A stretch of DNA of 64,000 nucleotides, taken from NCBI RefSeq assembly GCF_019734885.1, contig NZ_JAAXCM010000031.1, forward strand, positions 90,195 to 154,194. Direction: 5' to 3'. Position numbers and translations under genes: made by a program. This DNA comes from Pseudocoprococcus catus (GTDB taxonomy: Bacteria > Bacillota > Clostridia > Lachnospirales > Lachnospiraceae). This document shows positions 26,344-34,416 of this stretch, in pieces (within the stretch, counting starts at the first letter, position 1; each line of letters starts with the position of its first letter). Under the pieces are notes generated by a model. It searched no databases. It worked only from the letters and a program-made list of their open reading frames with translations, and was not told where the DNA came from.

Positions 26344-27409
26344 ATATTGGTTTTGGCTTGGGAATATTCCGGGGGTGGGAAGCCGGACAGCTCTCAGACT
26401 GGTGAATGCCTTCGGAGGCAATGTCTGTGCCTTGTTTGAAGCAGAAGAGAAGAGGGTTGATGCATGCCATATTGTGAATAAAGCACAGCTTCAAAGCATT
26501 ATATATAGTAGAAACAGGGATAGAATTCAGCATGATTATGAACAAATAAAATCAAAGGGGATTCAATGCATATCTATTGAGAATTCATTTTATCCGGATA
26601 CATTAAAGTATCTGTATGATCCGCCGGTTATTTTGTATATTCTTGGCAGTTTGCCAAAGGCTGATGAATGGATGATCGCACTGATCGGGGCCAGACAGTG
26701 CAGCAGTTATGGACGACAGGTCAGCAGGATGCTGGCAAGAGGAATGGCAGCGGCAGGACTGACGGTTGTCAGTGGAATGGCCAGGGGGAGTGACAGTGCT
26801 GCGCATTGGGGAGCACTGCAGGAGGGCGGACGCACTTTTGCCGTTCTTGGGTGTGGCGTGGATATCTGTTATCCCCGGGAGAATATGGATCTTTATACAG
26901 AAATCAGCAGAAATGGCGGTATTATTTCTGAACTGCCGCCGGGGACAAGACCGGAGGGCTATCAGTTTCCGCGGAGAAACCGGATCATTGCAGCATTAGC
27001 CAGGGGAATTGTTGTAACAGAAGCCAAACAAAAAAGCGGCACTTTGATAACGGTAGAACACGGATTGAATCTTGGCAAGGAGATTTTTGCAGTTCCGGGA
27101 AGAATTGATGATGCTCTGAGTGAGGGATGTAATCAGTTGATCAAGGCAGGTGCGAAACTCGTTATGCAGCCATCGGACATTCTTGACGAGTTTGGAATTC
27201 TGGCCCGGGAATACAAAAAAAATAATATTACGCTTGATAATTCTGAAAAAGTAGTGTATGCTAGCATATGTTTAGTTCCTAGAAGTGCAGATGAGATTGC
27301 ATTGTTGACAGGGATGGAAGTACAGAATGTGATTCACAATTTGATTTCCATGGAATTGAAGGGAATTATTCACAGTGTAGGAAAAAATCAATATGTGTTG
27401 AATATATAA
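26327..27409 (+). CDS. dprA: DNA-processing protein DprA
   Basis: A 361-residue protein that loads RecA on incoming single-stranded DNA. The Rossmann-like core shows LIGARQCSSYGR, VVSGMARGSDSAAHWGAL, AVLGCGVDICYPREN, RNRIIAALARGIVVTEA and SGTLITVEHGL. A helix-hairpin-helix-like N-terminus (NIPGVGSRTALRLVNAFG) and a C-terminal winged helix (about residues 300-361) frame it. TGGGGAAA supports the start at 26327, inside the end of yifB. The usual neighbour topA follows. Confidence 0.93.
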   Translation: MMEKDEYWFWLGNIPGVGSRTALRLVNAFGGNVCALFEAEEKRVDACHIVNKAQLQSIIYSRNRDRIQHDYEQIKSKGIQCISIENSFYPDTLKYLYDPPVILYILGSLPKADEWMIALIGARQCSSYGRQVSRMLARGMAAAGLTVVSGMARGSDSAAHWGALQEGGRTFAVLGCGVDICYPRENMDLYTEISRNGGIISELPPGTRPEGYQFPRRNRIIAALARGIVVTEAKQKSGTLITVEHGLNLGKEIFAVPGRIDDALSEGCNQLIKAGAKLVMQPSDILDEFGILAREYKKNNITLDNSEKVVYASICLVPRSADEIALLTGMEVQNVIHNLISMELKGIIHSVGKNQYVLNI

Positions 27410-27426
27410 ATGTGGAGGAATGGGCT

Positions 27427-29502
27427 GTGGCTAAATATTTAGTTATTGTTGAATCCCCGGCCAAGGCGAAGACAATTAATAAGTTTTTGGGTTCGAATTA
27501 TCATGTTGTTGCCTCTAACGGACATGTGAGAGACTTGCCGAAGAGTCGTCTGGGGATAGATGTAGAAGATGATTATGAGCCAAAATATATTACAATCAGG
27601 GGCAAAGGCGATATTCTGGCAATGCTGCGTAAGGAAGCCAAGAAGGCTGATAAGATTTTTCTCGCGACTGACCCGGACCGTGAAGGTGAAGCGATATCAT
27701 GGCATCTTGCAACTGCGCTAAAGCTGGATGAAGCGCATACAAATCGAATTACATTCAATGAGATTACGAAGAATGCGGTCAAGACAGCCATCAAGCATCC
27801 GCGTAAAATTGATATGGATCTGGTGGATGCACAGCAGGCACGAAGAATGCTCGACAGAATGGTGGGTTACAGAATCAGCCCGTTGCTGTGGAGCAAGGTC
27901 AAGAGAGGCTTAAGTGCAGGCCGTGTCCAGTCAGTTGCACTGCGTCTGATCTGTGACAGAGAACAGGAAATTGATGCATTTATCCCAAAGGAATACTGGT
28001 CATTGGATGCAATTTTGAATGTCAACGGAGAGAAGAAACCTTTGACAGCAAAGTTTTATGGCAAGAAGAAAGAGAAGATAGAGATCCATTCACAGGATGA
28101 ACTGAAGGCAATCAAGGAAGAATTGAAGGATGCAGAATATCAGATTGTCGATATCAAGACAGGTGAACGTACAAGAAAAGCTCCTGTACCTTTTACAACG
28201 AGTACTTTGCAGCAGGAAGCTTCAAAACAGCTGAATTTTTCAACTCAGAAGACAATGCGGCTTGCACAGCAGCTGTATGAAGGTGTTGATATTGAGGGGC
28301 TTGGAACAGTTGGCCTGATCACGTATCTGAGAACGGATTCTATCCGTATTTCAGAAGAAGCCGACAGCAATGCAAGAAATTTCATTGCAGAGAATTACGG
28401 ACAGGAATATGTAGCGGCTGCGCCTAAGACGGCAGAATCAGGCAAGAAGATCCAGGATGCCCATGAAGCAATCCGTCCAACCTATCTTGATCAGCTTCCG
28501 ATTAAAGTAAAGGAATCTCTCAGCAGAGACCAATTTCGTTTGTATCAGTTGATCTGGAACCGTTTCGTAGCCAGCCGTATGAAAGAGGCTGTTTACGAGA
28601 CAACCAATATTAAGATTGAAGCTGCCGGTTACCTGTTTACTGTTTCTACTTCAAGACTTGCTTTTGAAGGATTTATGTCAGTTTATAAACCGGATGATGA
28701 GAAAGCTGAGAACAACGTGCTGGCCAGAAAGATCAACAACGACAGCCAGCTGAGTTTCAAAGATTTCGATGCAAAACAGCATTTTACTCAGCCGCCGGCA
28801 CATTATACAGAGGCATCACTGGTCAAGACACTGGAGGAACTCGGTATTGGACGTCCAAGTACGTATGCACCGACCATTACAACGATCATTGCCAGACGAT
28901 ATGTGGCAAAGGAGAATAAGAATTTGTATGTCACTGAACTTGGGGAAGTTGTCAACCGAATGATGGTACAGTCCTTCCCAAGCATCGTTGATGTGAATTT
29001 TACAGCTAACCTCGAATACCTGCTTGATAAAGTCGGAGAAGGCGTTGTCAATTACAAGACGGTTATCCGCAATTTTTATCCGGATCTTGACGAAGCTGTC
29101 CAGAAAGCAGAGAAGGAGCTGGAAGAGGTTAAGATCGAAGATGAAGTATCAGATGTTCAATGTGATCAGTGCGGCCGGATGATGGTTATCAAATACGGTC
29201 CCCATGGTAAATTCCTTGCATGCCCGGGATTCCCTGAATGCAGGAACACCAAGACTTATTTTGAGAAGATTGGTGTAAGCTGTCCGAAATGCGGCAAAGA
29301 TATCGTCATCAAGAAGACGAAGAAAGGCCGCCGTTACTATGGCTGTATGGGCAACCCTGAATGTGATTTTATGACATGGCAGCGCCCGTCAGATAAGAAA
29401 TGCCCTGAATGCGGCAGTGTTCTTCTTCATAAGGGAAACAAACTGGTATGCATGAATGAAACCTGTGGTTTTGTTATGGCAAATCCAAAAGAAGACGAAT
29501 AA
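27427..29502 (+). CDS. topA: DNA topoisomerase I
   Basis: A 691-residue type IA topoisomerase that relaxes negative supercoils. The TOPRIM domain shows VIVESPAKAKTI and ATDPDREGEAISWH (metal ligands), and the active-site Tyr is in GLITYLRTDSIRIS. Three C-terminal four-Cys zinc ribbons are visible (CDQCGRM...CPGFPEC, CPKCGKD...CMGNPEC, CPECGSV...CMNETC). The start is GTG 27427, with GGAGG eight bases ahead; ATG 27412 lies in front of that ribosome site. Part of the conserved yifB-dprA-topA-codY order. Confidence 0.95.
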   Translation: MAKYLVIVESPAKAKTINKFLGSNYHVVASNGHVRDLPKSRLGIDVEDDYEPKYITIRGKGDILAMLRKEAKKADKIFLATDPDREGEAISWHLATALKLDEAHTNRITFNEITKNAVKTAIKHPRKIDMDLVDAQQARRMLDRMVGYRISPLLWSKVKRGLSAGRVQSVALRLICDREQEIDAFIPKEYWSLDAILNVNGEKKPLTAKFYGKKKEKIEIHSQDELKAIKEELKDAEYQIVDIKTGERTRKAPVPFTTSTLQQEASKQLNFSTQKTMRLAQQLYEGVDIEGLGTVGLITYLRTDSIRISEEADSNARNFIAENYGQEYVAAAPKTAESGKKIQDAHEAIRPTYLDQLPIKVKESLSRDQFRLYQLIWNRFVASRMKEAVYETTNIKIEAAGYLFTVSTSRLAFEGFMSVYKPDDEKAENNVLARKINNDSQLSFKDFDAKQHFTQPPAHYTEASLVKTLEELGIGRPSTYAPTITTIIARRYVAKENKNLYVTELGEVVNRMMVQSFPSIVDVNFTANLEYLLDKVGEGVVNYKTVIRNFYPDLDEAVQKAEKELEEVKIEDEVSDVQCDQCGRMMVIKYGPHGKFLACPGFPECRNTKTYFEKIGVSCPKCGKDIVIKKTKKGRRYYGCMGNPECDFMTWQRPSDKKCPECGSVLLHKGNKLVCMNETCGFVMANPKEDE

Positions 29503-29505
29503 ATA

Positions 29506-29556
29506 AAGGAATCTGTCGGAGAAGTCAGAAAAGACTTTTTGGGCAGATTTCTTTTT
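29506..29556 (+). terminator. Intrinsic terminator of topA
   Basis: AAAGGAATCTGTC pairs with GGCAGATTTCTTT, with an inner AAGTC/GACTT stem, and a T-run follows. Confidence 0.65.
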
Positions 29557-29625
29557 GATTTTACCGCAATTGTAGATAAAATTTTCTTAATTAATAAAAA
29601 AATTTGAAATTTTCATACAAACCTC

Positions 29626-29654
29626 TTGTTTTAAGCGAATTTTCATGATAGAAT
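29626..29654 (+). promoter_or_regulatory. codY promoter with possible CodY half-site
   Basis: TTGTTT and TAGAAT are 17 bases apart. GAATTTTCATGATAGAA in the spacer has the AATTTTC left half of a CodY box, but the right half is poor, so autoregulation is only a possibility. Confidence 0.5.
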
Positions 29655-29699
29655 GAGAAAGTAAAAATGGGCAATCTTAAAAAGAAAGAAGGATTTGAT

Positions 29700-30464
29700 A
29701 TGAGCGTACAATTGTTAGATAAAACACGTAAAATAAATAAATTACTGCATAACAATAATTCACATATGGTTGTCTTTAATGATATATGTGAAGTGCTCAG
29801 TGAAATACTGGAATCCAACATTCTTGTCATCAGTCGCAAAGGCAAGGTCCTGGGCATCAAGAATAGACCGGATTTTGCAGAATTACATGAGCTGATCGTA
29901 GATGCGGTGGGCGGGCATGTCGATGAAATGCTGAACGAGAGATTATTAAGTGTCCTTTCTACAAAAGAGAATGTGAACTTGCTGACCTTGGGGTTTGAGA
30001 GTGAAGATATCAGCAGCTATCAGGCAATCATTACACCGATTGATATTGCAGGCGAACGTTTGGGAACATTATTTATTTATCGTAAGGATAAACCTTATGA
30101 GATTGATGATATTATACTGAGCGAATATGGGACAACCGTTGTGGGCCTTGAAATGCTTCGTTCTGTGAATGAAGAGAATGCTGAGGAGACGAGAAAGGTT
30201 CAGATTGTCAAATCAGCCATCAGTACACTGTCATTCTCTGAGCTGGAAGCCATTACACATATATTTGAAGAGTTGGATGGCAATGAGGGTATTCTTGTAG
30301 CCAGCAAGATTGCGGACAGAGTAGGTATTACCCGTTCTGTTATTGTCAATGCACTTCGAAAGTTTGAGAGTGCAGGTGTTATCGAATCCCGTTCCTCCGG
30401 TATGAAAGGAACGTACATTAAGGTTTTGAATGACGTTGTCTTTGATGAATTGAAGAAATTATAA
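29700..30464 (+). CDS. codY: GTP- and branched-chain amino acid-sensing regulator CodY
   Basis: A 254-residue global regulator of nutrient-limitation genes. The N-terminal GAF domain (MSVQLLDKTRKINKLLHNN...) binds Ile/Val, and the C-terminal winged helix reads LVASKIADRVGITRSVIVNALRKFESAGVIESRSSGMKGTYIKVLN, almost invariant in the family. AAAGAAGGA lies eight bases before ATG 29700. It follows topA, as in many Firmicutes, with its own promoter. Confidence 0.95.
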   Translation: MSVQLLDKTRKINKLLHNNNSHMVVFNDICEVLSEILESNILVISRKGKVLGIKNRPDFAELHELIVDAVGGHVDEMLNERLLSVLSTKENVNLLTLGFESEDISSYQAIITPIDIAGERLGTLFIYRKDKPYEIDDIILSEYGTTVVGLEMLRSVNEENAEETRKVQIVKSAISTLSFSELEAITHIFEELDGNEGILVASKIADRVGITRSVIVNALRKFESAGVIESRSSGMKGTYIKVLNDVVFDELKKL

Positions 30465-30507
30465 TTTATATTTTACGAAAATAGACAATTCCAAAGGAAT
30501 TTTATGA

Positions 30508-30533
30508 AAAGGCTTGCCAATGGCAGGCCTTTA
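30508..30533 (+). terminator. Intrinsic terminator of codY, overlapping the rpsB promoter
   Basis: AAGGCTTGCC-AAT-GGCAGGCCTT followed by TTATGTT. Confidence 0.65.
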
Positions 30534-30542
30534 TGTTATAAT
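30514..30542 (+). promoter_or_regulatory. rpsB promoter
   Basis: TTGCCA, a 17-base spacer and a perfect TATAAT. The -35 lies inside the codY terminator stem, so the two elements are fused. Confidence 0.75.
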
Positions 30543-30559
30543 GCTATTCGGTAAAAAAA

Positions 30560-30625
30560 GACACGCGGATTGATTTCGGGAATGGTGCCCATTGGGTTGA
30601 ACCCGGAGAGGACGTCTGCGGAAGA
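30560..30625 (+). ncRNA. Putative structured rpsB leader (ribosomal protein S2 autoregulation)
   Basis: Between the promoter and rpsB about 97 transcribed bases contain a GC-rich fold. CGGGAATGG and CCATTGGG...CCCG can stack into a stem with internal loop, flanked by CGCGGA and CTGCGG. S2 often controls its own mRNA through a leader; I cannot match a named family, so this is inference from the pairing. Confidence 0.35.
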
Positions 30626-30646
30626 AAAAACCATGGAGGTATTAAA

Positions 30647-31372
30647 ATGAGCGTTATTTCAATGAAACAGTTACTGGAAGCCGGTGTTCATTTCGGACAT
30701 CAGACAAGAAGATGGAACCCTAAGATGGCTCCTTATATCTACACAGAGAGAAATGGTATCTATATCATCGATCTTCAGAAATCTGTAGGTATGGTTGACG
30801 ATGCTTACAATGCAATCAAAGATATCGTTGCAGATGGCGGTTCAATCCTTTTTGTTGGTACTAAGAAACAGGCACAGGATGCTATCAAAGCTGAAGCAGA
30901 ACGTTGCGGTATGTACTATGTAAACCAGAGATGGTTAGGTGGTATGCTTACAAACTTCAAGACAATCGAGAGCAGAATCGCAAGACTCAAAGCAATCGAA
31001 AAGATGTCTGAAGATGGTACATTCGAAGTTCTTCCTAAGAAGGAAGTTATCGAACTGAAGAAAGAATGGGAGAAGCTTGAGAAGAACCTTGGCGGTATCA
31101 AGGATATGAAGAGAATCCCAGATGCAATCTTCATCGTAGATCCTAAGAAGGAAAGAATCTGTGTACAGGAAGCACACATCCTTGGTATTCCACTCATCGG
31201 TATCGCAGATACAAACTGCGACCCAGAAGAACTGGATTACGTTATCCCAGGTAACGATGATGCTATCAGAGCAGTTAAACTGATCGTTTCCAAGATGGCA
31301 GATGCTGTTATCGAAGCAAAACAGGGTGCTGATGCTGAAACAACAGAAGCAGCTGAAGCTGATGCAGAATAA
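30647..31372 (+). CDS. rpsB: 30S ribosomal protein S2
   Basis: A 241-residue protein of the small subunit. It begins [27 protein letters not shown], with the other family block [13 protein letters not shown] and [16 protein letters not shown] later on. The last 15 residues are Ala/Glu-rich. It has a GGAGG site. Codons are strongly biased, as expected for a highly expressed gene. It is paired with tsf, as in most bacteria. Confidence 0.98.
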   Translation: MSVISMKQLLEAGVHFGHQTRRWNPKMAPYIYTERNGIYIIDLQKSVGMVDDAYNAIKDIVADGGSILFVGTKKQAQDAIKAEAERCGMYYVNQRWLGGMLTNFKTIESRIARLKAIEKMSEDGTFEVLPKKEVIELKKEWEKLEKNLGGIKDMKRIPDAIFIVDPKKERICVQEAHILGIPLIGIADTNCDPEELDYVIPGNDDAIRAVKLIVSKMADAVIEAKQGADAETTEAAEADAE

Positions 31373-31410
31373 TTATAGAGACTGATTTGTTCGTTGAATA
31401 AATAGTTCAG

Positions 31411-31447
31411 GCTGTCTCGGGGCCGGATAAGCTTTGAGACAGCTTTT
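31411..31447 (+). terminator. Hairpin terminator/attenuator between rpsB and tsf
   Basis: GCTGTCTC and GAGACAGC enclose a 17-base loop and are followed by TTTTT. Partial read-through could set the rpsB:tsf ratio. Confidence 0.7.
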
Positions 31448-31501
31448 TAAGCTAAATGATATTATTTTTATATATTATATGAATAACGGAGGAATAGAAT
31501 C

Positions 31502-32440
31502 ATGGCAATTACCGCAGCAATGGTAAAAGAATTAAGAGAAATGACAGGCGCAGGCATGATGGACTGCAAGAAAGCACTGAACGAAGTAGACGGCGATATG
31601 GACAAAGCTGTAGAATTCCTTAGAGAAAAAGGTCTTGCAGCAGCAGCTAAGAAAGCATCCAGAATCGCAGCTGAAGGTATTGTAGCAACACTTGTATCTG
31701 ATGACAAGAAATCTGCTGCTATCGTTGAAGTTAATGCAGAAACAGACTTCGTTGCTAAGAATGAAGTATTCCAGTCATACGTTGCACGTGTAGCTGCACA
31801 GGTACTGGCTTCCAATAACACAACTATGGAAGCATTCATGGCAGAACCATGGATCGATGATGCCTCTTTCACAGTAGAACAGGAACTTTCCCAGATGGTT
31901 GCTAAGATCGGTGAAAAATTGAGCATCAGAAGATTTGAGAAAGTTACAAATGAAAACGGTGTAATCGCTTCCTACATCCATGCAGGCGGTAAGATCGGTG
32001 TTCTGGTTAACATGGATACAACAGCATCCGCTGAAACAGTTGAAGAATGCGGCAAGAATGTTTGTATGCAGGTTGCAGCTCTTAAGCCTCAGTTCACAAA
32101 CCGTAACGAAGTAAGTGCAGAGCATATCGCACACGAGAAAGAAATCCTTCTTGCTCAGATCATGAACGATCCTAAGGAATCTCAGAAACCAGCTAAGGTT
32201 ATCGATGGTATCGTAACAGGTCGTATCAACAAAGAATTAAAGGAAATCTGCCTTCTTGATCAGGTTTATGTTAAAGCTGAAGACGGTAAACAGTCCGTTG
32301 GTAAATATGTTGAATCTGTAGCTAAAGAAGTTGGTGCACCTATCGCTGTTAAATCTTTCGTACGTTTCGAGACAGGTGAAGGTATGGAAAAACGTGAAGA
32401 CGATTTTGCAGCTGAGGTTGCTAAACAGGCTGGAATGTAA
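31502..32440 (+). CDS. tsf: Elongation factor Ts
   Basis: A 312-residue nucleotide exchange factor for EF-Tu. The UBA-like N-terminus has MVKELREMTGAGMMDCKKAL. The core has VEVNAETDFVAKNE, whose TDFV contacts EF-Tu, and VLVNMDTTASAE. Highly biased codons like rpsB. It is the last backbone gene before the mobile-element region; its stop lies 86 bases before the first TTGCGT repeat. Confidence 0.97.
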   Translation: MAITAAMVKELREMTGAGMMDCKKALNEVDGDMDKAVEFLREKGLAAAAKKASRIAAEGIVATLVSDDKKSAAIVEVNAETDFVAKNEVFQSYVARVAAQVLASNNTTMEAFMAEPWIDDASFTVEQELSQMVAKIGEKLSIRRFEKVTNENGVIASYIHAGGKIGVLVNMDTTASAETVEECGKNVCMQVAALKPQFTNRNEVSAEHIAHEKEILLAQIMNDPKESQKPAKVIDGIVTGRINKELKEICLLDQVYVKAEDGKQSVGKYVESVAKEVGAPIAVKSFVRFETGEGMEKREDDFAAEVAKQAGM

Positions 32441-32525
32441 TCTATTCAGCAACTTTACAGAAAAATGTTCTGCTAAACTCAATAAAATCAAGGCTTCTAG
32501 CAATTTTATTACTAAAACATGTGTG

Positions 32526-32647
32526 TTGCGTAAGTATTATAAAGTATCATAATTTATCACCATTTATCACAGTATTTTGCGTCAATCTTGCGTAGGGTTT
32601 TGCGTCAGATGACAATCTAGTTCCCTTCGGCTAAGTTTACGCAAAAT
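32526..32647. repeat. Cluster of TTGCGT repeats, candidate integration (att) region
   Basis: TTGCGTA at 32526 and 32588, TTTTGCGTCA at 32575 and 32598, and the inverted TTTACGCAAAA at 32636 lie in 122 bases just past tsf. Two ATTTATCAC copies (about 32552-32570) sit among them. Multiple short direct and inverted repeats of this kind resemble tyrosine-recombinase arm sites at a mobile-element end; no integrase gene is present in the window. Confidence 0.45.
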
Positions 32648-32679
32648 AACGATTATGGAATGACTTATATACACATATA

Positions 32680-32711
32680 AGAGACTCTATTATTTAGAGT
32701 CTCTTTTTTAG
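32680..32711 (+). terminator. Intrinsic terminator
   Basis: AGAGACTCTA and TAGAGTCTCT with a four- to five-base loop and six or more Ts. Confidence 0.85.
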
Positions 32712-32769
32712 TAAAGAATGAGACGATATACAAAAAGATCGAGTATGAGGCTAACCATTTAGTTGATTA

Positions 32770-32816
32770 GCCGACCTCTTACGCCACCGTGCGTACCGTT
32801 CGGTACACGGCGGTTC
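32770..32816 (-). mobile_element. Group II intron 3' remnant (domain V), minus strand
   Basis: Read on the minus strand, a 34-base hairpin beginning GAACCGCCGTGTACC, with a GAAC loop and ending GGTACGCACGGTGGC, is a standard domain V with a CGC triad. It is followed by GTAAGAGGTCGGC, as at bacterial intron 3' ends. No reverse transcriptase belongs to it here. Confidence 0.65.
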
Positions 32817-32869
32817 TCTAGTTTTCACAAACTGTTAGATAATAGTCAAGCATGGATGTATATCCAAGC

Positions 32870-33270
32870 TTGGCTATTATTTTATTTGAAAAGATTTGGT
32901 TCAGTACCTTGGAAAATATGCGGTGTATCCGTAAAATACCAAAATCTTGTGGCGGTGATGATAAATATAATAATCTGATTATTGTGCATACAGGGATGGA
33001 AAGGCTGATAAAAAGTCAGGACAAAAAGAAATCAATCGTGTTCTAAACAAATATAAACTGGAATGTAATCAAAGACGGAAAGTAAATACCATAAGAAAAA
33101 ATGCAGGATTAGAGGAAATAGACGTAAAAGCACTTGATAAGGAACTGTAAGTTACGATGTTAAAAAGTAGAAGTTACTGATGATGGAACGCCGGATGAGG
33201 GGAAACTCTCATGTCCGGTGTGAAGTGGGGGAAAATCTGGCGATAACATCAAAGGATTACCTATCACTAT
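32870..33270 (+). mobile_element. Group II intron 3' remnant with decayed RT/HNH tail, plus strand
   Basis: Broken frames near 32940-33150 match the HNH end of intron-encoded reverse transcriptases: GGDDKYNNLIIVHT in one frame, then DKKSGQKEINRVLNKYKLECN and IRKNAGLEEIDVKALDKEL up to a stop at 33150 in another. Domain V follows at 33187-33222 (AACGCCGGATGAGGGGAAAC...TCATGTCCGGT, CGC triad), then the intron end near 33270 (CCTATCACTAT). The RT domain and the 5' half are gone. Confidence 0.65.
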
Positions 33271-34340
33271 AGGATCGTCTGATTGCCCTACATCATCTGG
33301 ATATTGGGTGGAAACCGTCTGACTTGGAACAGAGGGAAGGACGTATTATCCGTCCGGGAAACCATAATAAAAAGGTTCATATCTTCCGGTATGTAACAGA
33401 ATCCACATTCGACAGTTATATGTGGCAGTTAATCGAGAACAAGCAGAAATTCATCTCCCAGATTATGAGGAGCAAAGTACCGGTCAGAAGTTGTGAAGAT
33501 GTGGACGAAGCGGCGCTGTCCTATGCAGAGGTCAAAGCACTTGCAACCGGAAATCCGGCAGTAAAAGAGAAGATGGCATTGGATGTGGACGTGGCAAAGT
33601 TGAAACTTTTAAAAGCCAACCACATGAATAATCAGTATCGTTTGGAAGATGACATTGCAAGGAATTTTCCGCAACAGATTGCAAAACTGATGGAGATCAT
33701 TGACAGCTACAAGGCAGACATCGCTCATTTTTCTGAGCATAAAATCACAGATCCAGAGCAGTTTTCTATGGAAATCAGTGGCAAAGTGTTCACAGAAAAG
33801 AAAGAGGCAGGTATGGCACTTCTGGCGGTCTGCAAAGACATTAAGTCTGTAGATGCAGCTATGGACATTGGAAGCTATCAGGGATTCAACATGAGAATCC
33901 AATTCGACAGCTGGAGCAAAGAGTTTATCCTGTCTGTAAAGCATGAATCGGTAGCTAAAGTTCGGTTGGGAGCCGATGCTCTAGAAAATATCACTCGTAT
34001 CAACAACCTTTTGGAAAGCTATCCGGAGAAACTGGCAGAAGCAGAACAACGGCTGGAAACGGTTCAGGAGCAGATGACAAATGCCAAAGAGGAAGTCGGG
34101 AAGCCATTTCCGAAAGAAGAGGAACTGAGCCAAAAACTGGAGCGGCTGTCAGAATTAAATGCACTTCTCAATATGGATGAACGGGAAGATACAGAAACAG
34201 AGCAGTCGGAATCAAAAGAGAAAGAAGAAAGACCGGCACGAGGTTCTATCCATGAGAAACTGCAGATTTATAAGGAAAAGAGTCAGCGGGAAAGTGAAAC
34301 TGGCAAGGAAACCAGAAAACGGGACTTCGGTCTGGAATAA
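33271..34340 (+). pseudogene. SNF2-type helicase/methylase of an ICE, C-terminal fragment only
   Basis: From the intron junction the frame reads DRLIALHHLDIGWKPSDLEQREGRIIRPGN, which is helicase motif V/VI of the giant SNF2-methylase proteins carried by conjugative elements. About 350 residues of the C-terminal part follow, rich in Lys and Glu with coiled-coil character. The upstream thousand or more residues are missing, so no helicase core remains. An internal TTG (33324) could start a 338-residue product but no ribosome site is seen. The C-terminal tail SIHEKLQIYKEK resembles the tail of the next gene's product. Confidence 0.7.
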
Positions 34341-34416
34341 AGAGGAAAGATGGCATAATTTGGTAGAAGAAGGTTCTGTCGGTTATGCCATTTTTTAGAA
34401 CACAGGAGGAATTTAT

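Noticed and set aside
29621..29660. A full CodY box in the codY promoter
   Set aside because: Only the AATTTTC half fits; I kept it as a possibility in the promoter entry but not as an operator.
33324..34340. Annotating this as an intact 338-residue protein
   Set aside because: The frame is open further upstream with helicase motif VI and is cut by an intron remnant; TTG 33324 is not a believable start.
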